Shown: positions 48,501 to 58,863 of the stretch, in pieces
How the letters are laid out: each line of letters opens with the position of its first letter
How positions within the stretch are numbered: the first letter of the stretch is position 1
Assembly: GCA_018262705.1 (NCBI GenBank)
Contig: JADFDQ010000001.1
Span: 1 to 64,000 of the forward strand
DNA from: Xanthomonas sp.
Lineage (GTDB): Bacteria; Pseudomonadota; Gammaproteobacteria; Xanthomonadales; Xanthomonadaceae
Direction: 5' to 3'
Length of the DNA stretch: 64,000 bases
The notes under the pieces: generated by a model
What the model saw: the letters and a program-made list of their open reading frames with translations, nothing else
What the model was told of the DNA's origin: nothing
Databases searched by the model: none
Position numbers and translations under genes: made by a program

Positions 48501-51347
48501 TCAGGGCTTGGGCGGCACCGGCTTGCCGTCGGCGTCGAGGATTGTGACTTCGCCGATGTTGAGCGCCCGCACCGGCGCTTCGGTCTGCTTGAGGTCGCCG
48601 ACGATCAGCCAGGTCAAGCCGGCTGGGTTGAACATGTGTGCCTGGGCATTGACCTGGGCCGGCGTCATCGCCTCGATCGCGGCCTTGCGGCGGAACACGT
48701 AGTCGTCCGGACGCCCGTACAGGACGTTGCTGGCGATGGTGCCCAACACCGCGCGGGCAGTTTCGAAATCGCCCGGCAGGCTCAGGGTCTCGATCTTCTC
48801 CATGCTCTCGACTTCGGCGCTGCTGGCCGGGCGCGTGCCATTCGCATACGCGGTGACCTCGCGGCGCAACTCCGCCACCGATTCACCGGTCTTGTCGATC
48901 TGCACCGGCGCGCGGGCCATCCACAGGCGTGGGCCGATCGCGCCGCCGGCACCGCTGCCGGCGCCGTACGACCAGTGCTTGTCCTCGCGCAGGTTCATGT
49001 TGAGGCGGGAAGTGAAATCACCGCCCAGCACCATGTTGGCCATGTCGTAGTCGATCGACTTCGGATCGCTGCTGGGCGGCAGCAGCGAAGACGCGACGAT
49101 GGTCGCCTGCACGGCGCCGGGCTGGTCGATCAGGAACACCCGCGGCTGCGGCTGTGCCGGCACCGTCGGGATCGCCGATGCGGCCGCGCTGACGCCCGCC
49201 GGCTTCCAGTCGCCGAAGTGGCGCTCCAGCACCGGCATGATTTCTGCCAGCGTGGTATCGCCCACCACCACCAAGGTGGCATCCTGCGGACGCAGCCTGC
49301 CGTCGTGCCAGCCTTGGATGTCGGCGCGGCCCAAGCCGGTGATCGAAGCCTCGCTGCCGCTGGCCGGGGCCGCGTACGGATGGCCCGCGCCATACACCAG
49401 GCCCGGCAACACGCGTGCGGCCAGAGTATTCGGGTTGGCCTTTTCCTGGCGGATACCGGCGACCCACTGGCCACGCACGCGGTCGATGTCGGCCTGGTCG
49501 AAGCGCGGCCGGCGCAGCATGTCGGCGTACAGCGCCACCGATGCGTCGAGATTCTGCTTCAGCGCCGACAGGTAGACATCGCTGCTGTCGCGCCCGGCAC
49601 TGGCGCTGAGATTGGCGCCCAACGCTTCGGCGCGATCGGCGAAGGCCAGCGCATCGCGGTCGCCGGCCCCTTCGTCGAGCAGGCCCATGGTGAAGCTGGC
49701 GAGGCCCGGGTGGGCCACAGAATCGGCCGCCTGACCGCCACGGAACTGGTAGCTCATCTGCACCACCGGAACGTCATGGCGCTCGGCCAGCACGACCTGG
49801 GTGCCATTGCTCAGGGTGGCATGCTGCTGGGCCGGGAACACCAGGTCCGGGAACCGGGTCGGCATCGGCGGGCCGGACGTGCGGTCGACGGTGGACGCCG
49901 TGGTGGTGTAGCGAGTATCCGGCTTGGGAATCGTGAACGCGGCCGGCGTCACCGTCGGCTCCTCGGCCACCGGCACGCGCGGACCCGGATTCACCACCAG
50001 GGTATGGCTGCCCTTGCCCGCCCCCAGCCAGCTGTTGCCGGCGGCACGCACGTTATCGGCGGTGGCCTCGGCCAGGGTCTTGAGGCTGTCCTGGTAGCAA
50101 TCGGGCTTGCCGGTGTAGACCGTGCATTCGGCCAGCACATCGGCCTTGCCGCCAAAGCCGCCGATGCGCTCGACCCCGCGCACCCAAGCCGCCTCGACGC
50201 CGGTACGTGCGCGATTCAGCTCATCCACGCTGGGGCCCTCGCGCAGCAGGCGCTGCAATTCCTCGCTGATGATCGCCTCGACCTTGGCCGGGTCGATCCC
50301 CTTCTTGACCGTGGCAGTGATGATGAAATTGCTGCTCAGTTGCGAAGGCGACACCATCGCAGCCACGCTGTCGGCCAGCTTCTCGTCGTGGACGAGGCGG
50401 CGTGACAGGCGCGAGGACTTGCCGCCGGCGAGGACGCGGGCGAACAGGTCAAGACGATCCAGGTCGGGCTGGCCGTACTGGGCCACGTTCCAGATCCGGT
50501 AGATGCGCGACTGCGGCACCTGGTCGGTCATCGTGGAACGTGAATCGGCGGCATGCGCCGCCACGTCAACCGCCGGCTGCGCCATGGTCGGCGTGGCCGG
50601 AATGTCGCCGAAATACTCCGCCACTTTCGCGCGCGCGGTGGCCACGTCGATGTCGCCGGCCAGCACCAGCACCGCGTTGTTCGGGCCGTACCAGGTCTTG
50701 AACCAGGTCTTGACGTCGTCCAGCGAAGCGGCGTTGAGGTCGTTCATCGACCCGATGGTGCTGTGGTGGTACGGATGCCCGGCCGGATACATCAGTCGGC
50801 CCAGCTCGTCCCAGACCTGCCCGTAGGGCTGGTTATCGCCCTGGCGCTTTTCGTTCTGAACCACGCCGCGCTGCTCGTCCAGGGTCTTCTGGTCGATCGC
50901 GCCGAGCAGGTGGCCCATGCGGTCGGATTCCATCCACAGCGCCATGTCGAGCGCGGTGGTCGGCACATTCTCGAAATAGTTGGTACGGTCGGAATTGGTG
51001 GTGCCGTTCTGGTTGGTGGTGCCGACGGCGGTGAACGGGGTGAAGAATTCGCCCGGCGCGTTTTCGCTGCCGTTGAACATCAGGTGCTCGAACAGGTGGG
51101 CAAAGCCGGTGCGGCCGCCCGGCTCGTCCTTGCTGCCGACGTGGTACCACACGTTGACCGCAACGATCGGTGCCTTGCGGTCGGTGTGGACGATCACCCG
51201 CAACCCGTTGGGGAGGGTGAATGTCTCGTAGGGGATGTTGACGGTCGGCGCGGTGGCGGCCTGCGCATGCGCCTGCGGGGCGTAGCCGCCCAGACTCAGG
51301 GCACCGGTGAGGGCGAGGGCGAGGGCGGCGGGGCGGAAGACATTCAC
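48501..51347 (-). CDS. M16-family zinc peptidase (two-domain, exported)
   Basis: Signal peptide; GRTGFAHLFEHLMFNGSENAPGEFF (HxxEH); second M16-like half HATLSNGTQVVLAERHDVPVVQMSYQF. Confidence 0.92.
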   Translation of the reverse strand: MNVFRPAALALALTGALSLGGYAPQAHAQAATAPTVNIPYETFTLPNGLRVIVHTDRKAPIVAVNVWYHVGSKDEPGGRTGFAHLFEHLMFNGSENAPGEFFTPFTAVGTTNQNGTTNSDRTNYFENVPTTALDMALWMESDRMGHLLGAIDQKTLDEQRGVVQNEKRQGDNQPYGQVWDELGRLMYPAGHPYHHSTIGSMNDLNAASLDDVKTWFKTWYGPNNAVLVLAGDIDVATARAKVAEYFGDIPATPTMAQPAVDVAAHAADSRSTMTDQVPQSRIYRIWNVAQYGQPDLDRLDLFARVLAGGKSSRLSRRLVHDEKLADSVAAMVSPSQLSSNFIITATVKKGIDPAKVEAIISEELQRLLREGPSVDELNRARTGVEAAWVRGVERIGGFGGKADVLAECTVYTGKPDCYQDSLKTLAEATADNVRAAGNSWLGAGKGSHTLVVNPGPRVPVAEEPTVTPAAFTIPKPDTRYTTTASTVDRTSGPPMPTRFPDLVFPAQQHATLSNGTQVVLAERHDVPVVQMSYQFRGGQAADSVAHPGLASFTMGLLDEGAGDRDALAFADRAEALGANLSASAGRDSSDVYLSALKQNLDASVALYADMLRRPRFDQADIDRVRGQWVAGIRQEKANPNTLAARVLPGLVYGAGHPYAAPASGSEASITGLGRADIQGWHDGRLRPQDATLVVVGDTTLAEIMPVLERHFGDWKPAGVSAAASAIPTVPAQPQPRVFLIDQPGAVQATIVASSLLPPSSDPKSIDYDMANMVLGGDFTSRLNMNLREDKHWSYGAGSGAGGAIGPRLWMARAPVQIDKTGESVAELRREVTAYANGTRPASSAEVESMEKIETLSLPGDFETARAVLGTIASNVLYGRPDDYVFRRKAAIEAMTPAQVNAQAHMFNPAGLTWLIVGDLKQTEAPVRALNIGEVTILDADGKPVPPKP

Positions 51348-51446
51348 GGAAGGAACTCCTTTTCGGGTTCGAGGACAGCTGACCTTTCATGATAACCGTC
51401 GCACTTCGTCGATACACTAGGCCGGAAGCCACCCTCGGGAGCCACC

Positions 51447-52172
51447 ATGCCTCGCATCGCCGTCGTCACCGGCGCCAATCGCGGCATCGGGCTGGAATTT
51501 GTCCGCCAGCTGCTGGCGCGCGGCGATCGCGTGCTGGCGACCTGTCGCCGCCCCGGCAAGGCCACCGAACTCAACGCACTCACCGGTCACCACCCGGGCA
51601 AGCTGCGCGTGCTGCCGCTGGACGTGGCCGATCCCGGCGCGCGTGCCGAACTGGCGGCTGAACTGCCGCTGGCGTTGGGCGACGATGCGCGCATCGACCT
51701 GCTGATCAACAACGCCGGCGTGCTGCACTCCGGCGAACGTTTCGGCCAACTGCGCCAGACCACCCTGGAAGACAGCCTGCAGACCAATGCCATCGGCCCG
51801 CTGCTGTTGACCCAGACGCTGGCGCCGCTGTTTCGGGAGGGCGCTGCCGACGCCACGGGTGCTCTCGTCATCGCCAACCTCAGCTCGCAGCTGGGCTCGA
51901 TTGCCGGCGTCACCCGTTTCGGTGCGCCCAGCTACGCGATCAGCAAGGCCGCGCAGAACATGGCCACGGCGCAGCTGGCGCAGGCGCTGGCACCGCGCGG
52001 CATCGTGGTGCTGGCCTTGCATCCGGGCTGGGCGCAGACCGCGATGGGCGGACCGAAGGCGACCGACGCCCCCGCCGACGTCGTGGCCGGCCTGTTGGCG
52101 CTGATCGACGCCGCCACGCCGGCGCAGTCCGGACACTTTTTCGACTGGCGCGGCCAGCCGCTGCCGTGGTGA
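51447..52172 (+). CDS. SDR-family oxidoreductase (C-factor/sniffer-like)
   Basis: [42 protein letters not shown]...[13 protein letters not shown]...[19 protein letters not shown]. Confidence 0.88.
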   Translation: MPRIAVVTGANRGIGLEFVRQLLARGDRVLATCRRPGKATELNALTGHHPGKLRVLPLDVADPGARAELAAELPLALGDDARIDLLINNAGVLHSGERFGQLRQTTLEDSLQTNAIGPLLLTQTLAPLFREGAADATGALVIANLSSQLGSIAGVTRFGAPSYAISKAAQNMATAQLAQALAPRGIVVLALHPGWAQTAMGGPKATDAPADVVAGLLALIDAATPAQSGHFFDWRGQPLPW

Positions 52173-52206
52173 AGTGACGCCCACCGTTTCGCCCACACAG
52201 CGCCCG

Positions 52207-52686
52207 ATGCTCCACGTCATCCTGCTCCGCCCGGAAATTCCGCCCAACACCGGCAACGTGATCCGGCTGTGCGCCAACACCGGCGCGCGGCTGCACCTAG
52301 TGCGCCCGCTCGGGTTTGAGATCGACGACAAGCACCTGCGCCGCGCCGGGCTGGACTACCACGAATTCGCGGCGATGCAGGTTCACGACGACCTCGATGC
52401 CGCCCTGGCGGCGATCGCACAGGCAAACGGCGCGCCGGCGCGCCTGTTCGCCTTGTCCACCCGCGGCGACGTGCGCTTCGACACGCCGAACTTTCGCGAC
52501 GGCGACGCCTTCCTGTTCGGCAGCGAAACCTCCGGCCTGCCAGCGGAGGTCTGGACGCGCATCCCGGACGCGCAGCGCCTGCGCCTGCCGATGCGGCCGA
52601 ACAACCGCAGCCTCAATCTCTCCAACGCGGTGGCCGTGACCGTGTTCGAGGCGTGGCGGCAGCTCGGGTTTGCGGGCGATGGTTGA
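52207..52686 (+). CDS. trmL: tRNA (cytidine(34)-2'-O)-methyltransferase
   Basis: [90 protein letters not shown]. Confidence 0.95.
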   Translation: MLHVILLRPEIPPNTGNVIRLCANTGARLHLVRPLGFEIDDKHLRRAGLDYHEFAAMQVHDDLDAALAAIAQANGAPARLFALSTRGDVRFDTPNFRDGDAFLFGSETSGLPAEVWTRIPDAQRLRLPMRPNNRSLNLSNAVAVTVFEAWRQLGFAGDG

Positions 52687-52705
52687 TCGTGCAGGTGAAT
52701 CCGAA

Positions 52706-52904
52706 TCGCGCCCCTGCGGTGCGCTCCTACGGCAGGCGTTATTTCTGTAGGAGCACATCGAGGCCGCCGGCCGAGAGGTGCGAATAGGCATCGCGCCCCT
52801 GCGGTGCGCTCCTACGGACAGGCGTTATTTCTGTAGGAGCACATCGAGGCCGCCGGCCGAGAGGTGCGAATAGGCCATCGCGCCCCTGCGGTGCGCTCCT
52901 GCGG
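52706..52904. repeat. Tandem GTAG-type REP-like units (~85 bp, ~87 bp and one partial)
   Basis: tCGCGCCCCTGCGGTGCGCTCCTACGG...TTATTTCTGTAGGAGCACATCGAGGCCGCCGGCCGAGAGGTGCGAATAGG repeated from 52706, 52791 and 52878; GCTCCTAC/GTAGGAGC form a stem in each full unit. Confidence 0.9.
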
Positions 52905-52912
52905 GTAGACGT

Positions 52913-53947
52913 TTATGGCCCCAACAGGTCGGTATCGCTGACGATCTTTCCGCTCTTGAGGTCGATTCTCAGCAGCTGCGAAGCATTGGCCAGCAGTAGC
53001 GATTCGCCCTGCCGCACGAACTGTTCGGTGTCGAAACTGTTGGCCCAGTCACCGCGCGACTGCGGCAGCGGCGTGCTCCAGCGCGTGGCCAGGGTCGTGA
53101 CATCCAGCAACGCGAGCAACTTGTGCTGGCTGCTGTTCTTCTCGGTATCGGACAGCACCAGAATGCCGCCGTCGATCCGGGTTGCTTTCGGAAAGGACTC
53201 TGCCTGCGGAAGATCGATCACCAGATATTTCGGATCCAGAAAATCCTGCGGCGACCGTTGCGCTTGCCCATGCCCGGCAAACTCGATGTAGCGACGCCCG
53301 TCTCCGGCTTCACTCAGGCTCTCGGGCAACCTTCCACGCGTCTGCTGGAAGCTGTCCACGCGCACGAAATCGCCGTCGGCGGGCTGCGCAGCGCCGCTGG
53401 CCGGATCCAGCCGGTACTTGCGGCCATCGCCGGCTTCCACGAAAAACGCATCCAGCTGCTCGCGGCGACGATAGAAATCCGCACCTTCCACGGTCAGGTT
53501 CACGCCGGGATTGCGCGCACGGATCGCCGCGCCGTCCAACGTGACGGTTTGCGCCGCGATCGAGAACACCATCGGCGCCTGCGCCTTGCCGCCGTCGTCA
53601 CGGCAAGCGATCAGCACCTGCGACTCGCCGACGGCACCCAGGCTTGGAAAGCGGCATACGTCCGCATCCAGCTTCAACGGCTCAGCCAGCAGCTTGCGTC
53701 CGGCCCTCGTGTCCACGAGTTGCAGATAGTTCGTCAACGACCCGTTGCTGACGGTTCGACCGCCGGTGCGCTGATGGGAAAAGATGAAAACGCTGTGATA
53801 GATGTACGCGTAGTACCTGCCGCTCGGGCTGAACTGGCCCTTGAACACCGTCGGTTCCTGTCGCCCCATCTGCGAGCAAGCGGCCAGCAGCAGTGCAACG
53901 GCGACGATCGCCAGCCGGCGGAGTAAGGGTTGGCGTGCGCCTGTCAT
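52913..53947 (-). CDS. Predicted lipoprotein of unknown function (possible propeller-like repeats)
   Basis: MTGARQPLLRRLAIVAVALLLAACSQMGRQEPTVFKGQFSPSGRYYAYIYHSV; lipobox LLAACS. Confidence 0.65.
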   Translation of the reverse strand: MTGARQPLLRRLAIVAVALLLAACSQMGRQEPTVFKGQFSPSGRYYAYIYHSVFIFSHQRTGGRTVSNGSLTNYLQLVDTRAGRKLLAEPLKLDADVCRFPSLGAVGESQVLIACRDDGGKAQAPMVFSIAAQTVTLDGAAIRARNPGVNLTVEGADFYRRREQLDAFFVEAGDGRKYRLDPASGAAQPADGDFVRVDSFQQTRGRLPESLSEAGDGRRYIEFAGHGQAQRSPQDFLDPKYLVIDLPQAESFPKATRIDGGILVLSDTEKNSSQHKLLALLDVTTLATRWSTPLPQSRGDWANSFDTEQFVRQGESLLLANASQLLRIDLKSGKIVSDTDLLGP

Positions 53948-54151
53948 TGCCCGTCCTTCGATTTCACGTCACCTCCATCATGCACGTCAGTTCCGTGAAA
54001 AAGCGGACAGCGCCTTTACGCCGCTTTGCCTGAACACTTACTGGACGGTTCAGTTTGGTATTCAGTGACGGTTGTCGGGCTCGGGCCGACAGTGCGCCCA
54101 CGTTCCGCCGACGCGCGGAGCGGACAACATCCCACACGGAGGTACTCCCCC

Positions 54152-54709
54152 ATGAAGCGACTCGCCATTGCTCTTGCTCTCGCCGCAGCCGTCCCGTTTG
54201 CCGCCTCGGCCGCCGACGGCATCAACTACGACTATGTGCAAGGCGGCTATGTCGCCACCAACAGCAGCGATCCCGATGCCGACGGCTGGGGCCTGGGCGG
54301 CTCGGTCTCCGTGCATCCGAACGTGCACCTGTTCGCCGATTACGCCCGTCAGGACATCAAGCACACCTCGTTCAACTACGATCAGTGGCGGGTTGGCGGC
54401 GGTTACCACACCCAGGTTGGCAGCAACACCGACTTCGTCGCCAACGTCGCCTACGAGCGCTTCGACGCCGGCGCCGGCCTGAACGTGGACGGCTACAGCG
54501 TGGAGGGCGGCGTGCGCAGCGCGCTGGCCCCGAATTTCGAGGGCTACGCCATGCTCGGCTACCTCGACGGCAACCACTACAAGGGCGACGCCTACGGACG
54601 CCTCGGGGCCACCGTCAAGTTCAATTCGAACTGGAGCGCGAACGCCGACGTGCGCTTCATCAACGGCGGCGAGAACCAGTGGTTCGTCGGCCCGCGCTAT
54701 TCGTGGTGA
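54152..54709 (+). CDS. Ax21-family outer-membrane beta-barrel protein
   Basis: MKRLAIALALAAAVPFAASAADGINYDYVQGGYVATNSSDPDADGWGLGGSVSVHPNVHLFADYARQD; resembles the Xanthomonas Ax21 N-terminus (SYNFVEGDY...). Confidence 0.75.
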   Translation: MKRLAIALALAAAVPFAASAADGINYDYVQGGYVATNSSDPDADGWGLGGSVSVHPNVHLFADYARQDIKHTSFNYDQWRVGGGYHTQVGSNTDFVANVAYERFDAGAGLNVDGYSVEGGVRSALAPNFEGYAMLGYLDGNHYKGDAYGRLGATVKFNSNWSANADVRFINGGENQWFVGPRYSW

Positions 54710-54732
54710 CCGGCAGCTGAAATGCGGCTCCG

Positions 54733-54761
54733 AAAACGCCCGGCAGCGCCGGGCGTTTTTT
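54733..54761 (+). terminator. Rho-independent terminator after the Ax21-like gene
   Basis: AAAACGCCCGGcagCGCCGGGCGTTTTTT. Confidence 0.85.
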
Positions 54762-54777
54762 GTCGGCAGCCGCTGCT

Positions 54778-55806
54778 TCAGCCAAACAGCGACTGCGGGT
54801 ATTCGGCCTTGCGCTCGCGCGCCATCAGCCGGGCCAGGCCCTCGGCCGGGGTGATTTCGCCGCGCAGTACGTCGCGCACGTTTTCGGAAATCGGCAGCTC
54901 GATCCCGTGCACTCCGGCCAGCCGCATCACCTCGTCGGCGGTCTGCAGCGATTCGACCACCTGCCCGATTTCGCGCACGGCATCGGCAATCGTCGAACCG
55001 CGACCCAGCGCCAGACCCAGCCGCCGATTGCGCGACAGATCGCCGGTGCAGGTGAGCACCAGATCGCCCAGTCCGGCCAGCCCCATCAGGGTTTCCGGAC
55101 GTCCGCCGAGGGCGATGTTCAACCGCAGCATCTCGTTCAGGCCGCGGGTGATCAATCCGGCGCGGGCGTTCAGACCCAGGCCCATGCCGTCGGCGACGCC
55201 GGTGGCCACCGCCAGCACATTCTTCATCGCGCCGCCCAGTTCGGCGCCGCGCATGTCGTTGCCGGTGTAGGCGCGGAACGCCGGGCCGTGCAGGGCATCG
55301 GCCACCTGCCGGCAAAATGCCTCGTCTTCCGAATGCACGGTCAACGCGGTCGGCAGGCCCTGCGCGACTTCCTTGGCAAACGACGGCCCGGTGACGACCG
55401 CCAGCGGCACCTCCGCGCCCAGCACTTCGGCGGCGACTTCATGCAGAAAACGGCCGCTGCCGGGCTCGAAACCCTTAGTCGCCCACGCCACGCCCGCGCC
55501 CGCGGGACGCAGCGGTGCCAGCGCATGCAGGGTTTCGGCGAAGGCGTGCGAGGGCACCACCACCAGCACCCAATCCGCGCCAGTCAGCGCCGTGGCTAGG
55601 TCGGTGGTCGCCCGCAGCGACGGCGGCAGCTCAATTCCCGGCAAATAACGCGGGTTGCCGGCGCCGGCATCGAGCGCAGCGACGGTGGCCGGATCGCGGC
55701 CCCAGAGCGTGGTGGGATAACCGTGACGCGCGGTCAGCGCCGCCAGCGCGGTGCCCCATGAACCCGCGCCGAGCACCGCGAGCGTCGGTGTGTCGTTTTG
55801 CTGCAT
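54778..55806 (-). CDS. gpsA: Glycerol-3-phosphate dehydrogenase [NAD(P)+]
   Basis: [83 protein letters not shown]. Confidence 0.95.
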   Translation of the reverse strand: MQQNDTPTLAVLGAGSWGTALAALTARHGYPTTLWGRDPATVAALDAGAGNPRYLPGIELPPSLRATTDLATALTGADWVLVVVPSHAFAETLHALAPLRPAGAGVAWATKGFEPGSGRFLHEVAAEVLGAEVPLAVVTGPSFAKEVAQGLPTALTVHSEDEAFCRQVADALHGPAFRAYTGNDMRGAELGGAMKNVLAVATGVADGMGLGLNARAGLITRGLNEMLRLNIALGGRPETLMGLAGLGDLVLTCTGDLSRNRRLGLALGRGSTIADAVREIGQVVESLQTADEVMRLAGVHGIELPISENVRDVLRGEITPAEGLARLMARERKAEYPQSLFG

Positions 55807-55924
55807 GCGCAAAGCCTACGGGATTGCGACGCAATTGCCGAGCGCAGACGCGACGGCGGCATCCGATCCCACGCTTGCGAAAGCCTGGGCCGCGCGTCTA
55901 CCGGCGGCGCGCAGCCGCAGGATC

Positions 55925-56443
55925 TCAGGCGTTGCCGGCGGTTTCAGCGTTGGCCAGGAGGCTGGCGGGCTGGCCTTGTTCGGCGCGCTGGCGCAGCGAT
56001 TCGGCATACAGCGCCTCGAAATTGAGCGGCTGCATCGGGAACGGCGGGAAGCCGCCGGTGGTCACCAGCTGGCCGATCGCGGCCGCTGCGTACGGATACA
56101 GCAGGTTCGGGCACTGGATCCCGAGCATCGCATCCAGCGTCTGGTCGTCGAAACCGCTCAGACCGAACACGCCGGCCTGCACCACTTCGGCCAGATAGGC
56201 GTTGTGCTCGTTGATGTTGCAGGTCAGGGTGATGCCGAGGCTGACTTCGAACGCGGTCTCGCCCAGGCGTTGCACCTTCTGGTTCAGCTTCATCTGCAGA
56301 TCGGGCTGGCCCTGTTCGTTGAACACCTGCGGCGCATTCGGCGCTTCGAACGAGGCGTCCTTCAGGTACATCTTCTCGACGGTGAAGGTCGCTTGCGGCT
56401 GGTCGGCGGCCGGTGCGGCGCCGTTCAGGGTTTCATCGGACAT
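55925..56443 (-). CDS. secB: Protein-export chaperone SecB
   Basis: [22 protein letters not shown]...[19 protein letters not shown]...[39 protein letters not shown]. Confidence 0.96.
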   Translation of the reverse strand: MSDETLNGAAPAADQPQATFTVEKMYLKDASFEAPNAPQVFNEQGQPDLQMKLNQKVQRLGETAFEVSLGITLTCNINEHNAYLAEVVQAGVFGLSGFDDQTLDAMLGIQCPNLLYPYAAAAIGQLVTTGGFPPFPMQPLNFEALYAESLRQRAEQGQPASLLANAETAGNA

Positions 56444-56569
56444 GGGGAACTCCAGGATTCGGCGGCGGTCGCCGCGCAGACAAGACGGGAATTATCGCAT
56501 CGCGCGCAGCAACTTGCCTGACTTGGGGGCAGCACGACGGATCACAAGGTCGGATCCGCGCCGGACGGA

Positions 56570-57004
56570 TCAGCGCCCCTTGACCAGCGGCAGGTCGGCG
56601 CCGCGCCAGGCCTGGATGCCGCCGTCGAGCACGCTGACGTGGGCGAAGCCGGCCTTGCGCAGGCGGGTTGCGGCACCGCCGGCAGTCTGGCCGGAATTGC
56701 ATACCAGCACCACCGGCAGCGCCTTGGCCGGCGCCAGCTGTTTGTTTTCGGGATCGAACTGGGAAAGCTGGACGTTTTTCGAACCGGCGATGTGGCCTTT
56801 TTCGAAATCCTGCGGCGAGCGCAGATCCACGACCAGCGCGTTGTCGCGGTTCATCAGCCCGACCAGCAGCGACGGGCCGATCCGGCGGACGCCGCCCAAC
56901 CGTGAGGCGATCTCCACGCCGATCAGCGCGAGGGTGATCGCGATCAGCGCGATGACAAGCTGGGGATGGCGGCCAGCGAAGGCCGCGATGTCGGCAAAGG
57001 TCAC
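56570..57004 (-). CDS. Membrane-anchored rhodanese-like protein
   Basis: N-terminal TM; LMNRDNALVVDLRSPQDFEKGHIAGSKNVQLSQFD...PVVLVCNSGQTAGGAATRLRKAGFAHVSVLDGGIQAW. Confidence 0.9.
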   Translation of the reverse strand: MTFADIAAFAGRHPQLVIALIAITLALIGVEIASRLGGVRRIGPSLLVGLMNRDNALVVDLRSPQDFEKGHIAGSKNVQLSQFDPENKQLAPAKALPVVLVCNSGQTAGGAATRLRKAGFAHVSVLDGGIQAWRGADLPLVKGR

Positions 57005-57056
57005 GGGGGCGGTCTGGAATCGATTGGGGGCGGCAATTGTAGCCGCACGACGCGCT

Positions 57057-57476
57057 TCAATCGCCCTGCCACAGGTCGGGCAAGCCGGACATCTGCCACC
57101 AGGTCTTGCGTTCTTCGTCGTAGTGCCACTGCTCGCGATAGCGCACGGTGCGCTCGGTCAGGGTGTATTTGCTGACCACGCCGATCTCGATTTCGCGCAT
57201 CACATCGCCGTTCTCGAGCACGCTGGTTCCAAGATCGCGGTAGCTGGAGATCTGCACCTGCTTGTAGCGCGAGAAATCGATATCGGTCAGCGGGTGCTTC
57301 TCCTTGACCTTGGGATCGACGAGGTTCCAGGCGCCTTCGAAGTTGCCCCAGCGGATCGCCGCTGAATAGTCGATCTGGATACGGTCCAACGCCCCGCTCT
57401 TGCCGCCCTGCTGCGGGCAGCCGGCCAACAGGACAAAGCAGCACAGCAGCAGGCAGCGCATCAGGAAACGGGCCAT
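57057..57476 (-). CDS. Predicted lipoprotein of unknown function
   Basis: MARFLMRCLLLCCFVLLAGCPQQGGKSGALDRIQIDYSAAIRWGNFEGAWNLVDPKVKEKHPL. Confidence 0.7.
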   Translation of the reverse strand: MARFLMRCLLLCCFVLLAGCPQQGGKSGALDRIQIDYSAAIRWGNFEGAWNLVDPKVKEKHPLTDIDFSRYKQVQISSYRDLGTSVLENGDVMREIEIGVVSKYTLTERTVRYREQWHYDEERKTWWQMSGLPDLWQGD

Positions 57477-57520
57477 CGAAACTCTCCGCGGATCGCTAGC
57501 TTGCATCCTAACCGCTTGCG

Positions 57521-57991
57521 TCAGGTTTTGCCGATCGCCACGAACCGACCGGAGAACGTCGCCGCCACGCCACCGTCGCCCAGTAGAGTGCGCGCGCGCA
57601 GTCTGGCGCCGACCCGGCCCTGCCGAGCCAGCGTCGCGGCCAACGCACTTCGGTCGGATTCGGCGTCGAACGCCGCTTCGACCACGATGTCCTCGAACAC
57701 CGGTTTGAGATAGCGGATCTGGCTGTCGGCCACATAGACCTCGGCCCCGGCACCGGCCTGTTCCAGCTCCAGCGTCACCAGCCCCCAGGCCGCGATCGTC
57801 ATCAGCGACACCGTGCTGCCGCCGAACGCGCAACCCTTGTCGTTGACGTTGGCGTCGAGCGGCGCGCGCAGCCGCAGCTGTCCCTCGCGCCATTCGAGGA
57901 TGTCCGGCTTGAGCGCGGCCACCGGCGGCATGCCGAGGAAATGGCCGGTCAGTGCAGCGAGCGCTTGCGCGTGTTTGGCATTCGCATCCAT
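57521..57991 (-). CDS. Thioesterase-like (YiiD C-terminal/hotdog) protein
   Basis: LRLRAPLDANVNDKGCAFGGSTVSLMTIAAWGLVTLELEQAG...VYVADSQIRYLKPVFEDIVVEA. Confidence 0.78.
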   Translation of the reverse strand: MDANAKHAQALAALTGHFLGMPPVAALKPDILEWREGQLRLRAPLDANVNDKGCAFGGSTVSLMTIAAWGLVTLELEQAGAGAEVYVADSQIRYLKPVFEDIVVEAAFDAESDRSALAATLARQGRVGARLRARTLLGDGGVAATFSGRFVAIGKT

Positions 57992-58035
57992 GCCGACAGC
58001 CTGCCGCAAGCGGGCCGTTGTGCCAAGCTTTGGCC

Positions 58036-58806
58036 ATGCCCAAGCGCCCCCATTCGCCGCTGCCGCTGTCCGGTTGGACCGTTTTGTCGCTGCGCCCGCG
58101 CGGACAGCACGCCGGGCTGCGCGCGGGCTGCGCGCGCAACGGAGCGCGGACGCTGGCGCTGTCGGTGCTGTCCATCCGCCGTTTTGGCGATGCCGCAACG
58201 CGCAAGACGCTCGCCACGACGCTTCGCGCGGACATCGTGCTGTTGACCAGTCCCAACGCCGTGCGCGCCGCAGCCGCGCTGCATCGGTTCAAGCCGCGCC
58301 GCGGCCAGCGCTGGCTGGCGGTCGGCGCCGGCACGCAGCGGGCGCTGCAGCGTCTTGGAATCGAAGCGCAAGCGCCCGCGCGAATGGACAGCGAAGGCCT
58401 GCTTGCGTTGCCGGAATTGGCCGACGTCGACGGCAAACGCGTCGGCCTGATTACCGGCGGCAGCGGTCGCGGCCTGCTGGAGCCGGCGCTGCGCGCGCGC
58501 GGTGCGGAGGTTGTGCGCGGCAACCTCTATGCGCGCGAAGCGGTGCCGCTTGCGCCAAAGCAGCGACTGGCATTGCACGCCGCACTCGCCGATCCGAAGC
58601 ACGTCCTGCTGGCGCTGACCAGCGCCGAAGCGCTGCAGGAACTGCTGGCCCAGGTCGATGTGCGGCAGTTGCGCAGCGTTGCCGTGGTCGCCGCCAGCCC
58701 GCGTCTGGCCGAAATCGCCCGCGCCGCCGGGTTCACGCGGATGGCCTGCGCGGCCAGCGCGCGCCCTGCCGCGCTGCTGAAGGCGGCGATCGACACCTTC
58801 GCTTGA
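58036..58806 (+). CDS. hemD: Uroporphyrinogen-III synthase
   Basis: ADIVLLTSPNAVRAAA; AVGAGTQRALQRLGI; GLITGGSGRGLLEPALRARGAEV; HemD-like organisation. Confidence 0.83.
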   Translation: MPKRPHSPLPLSGWTVLSLRPRGQHAGLRAGCARNGARTLALSVLSIRRFGDAATRKTLATTLRADIVLLTSPNAVRAAAALHRFKPRRGQRWLAVGAGTQRALQRLGIEAQAPARMDSEGLLALPELADVDGKRVGLITGGSGRGLLEPALRARGAEVVRGNLYAREAVPLAPKQRLALHAALADPKHVLLALTSAEALQELLAQVDVRQLRSVAVVAASPRLAEIARAAGFTRMACAASARPAALLKAAIDTFA

Positions 58807-58863
58807 GGCAGCTTGCCTGCTTCGGTGGTAAGTTGCGCAGCGATTTTCGCGAACCTTCCCGCA

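Noticed and set aside
48636-50405. 589-aa + strand ORF antisense to the M16 peptidase
   Set aside because: Antisense GC-rich artefact; minus strand has HxxEH and two M16 halves.
52706-52904. Possible CRISPR array
   Set aside because: Units of ~85-87 bp are near-identical throughout with no variable spacers; they are REP-like.
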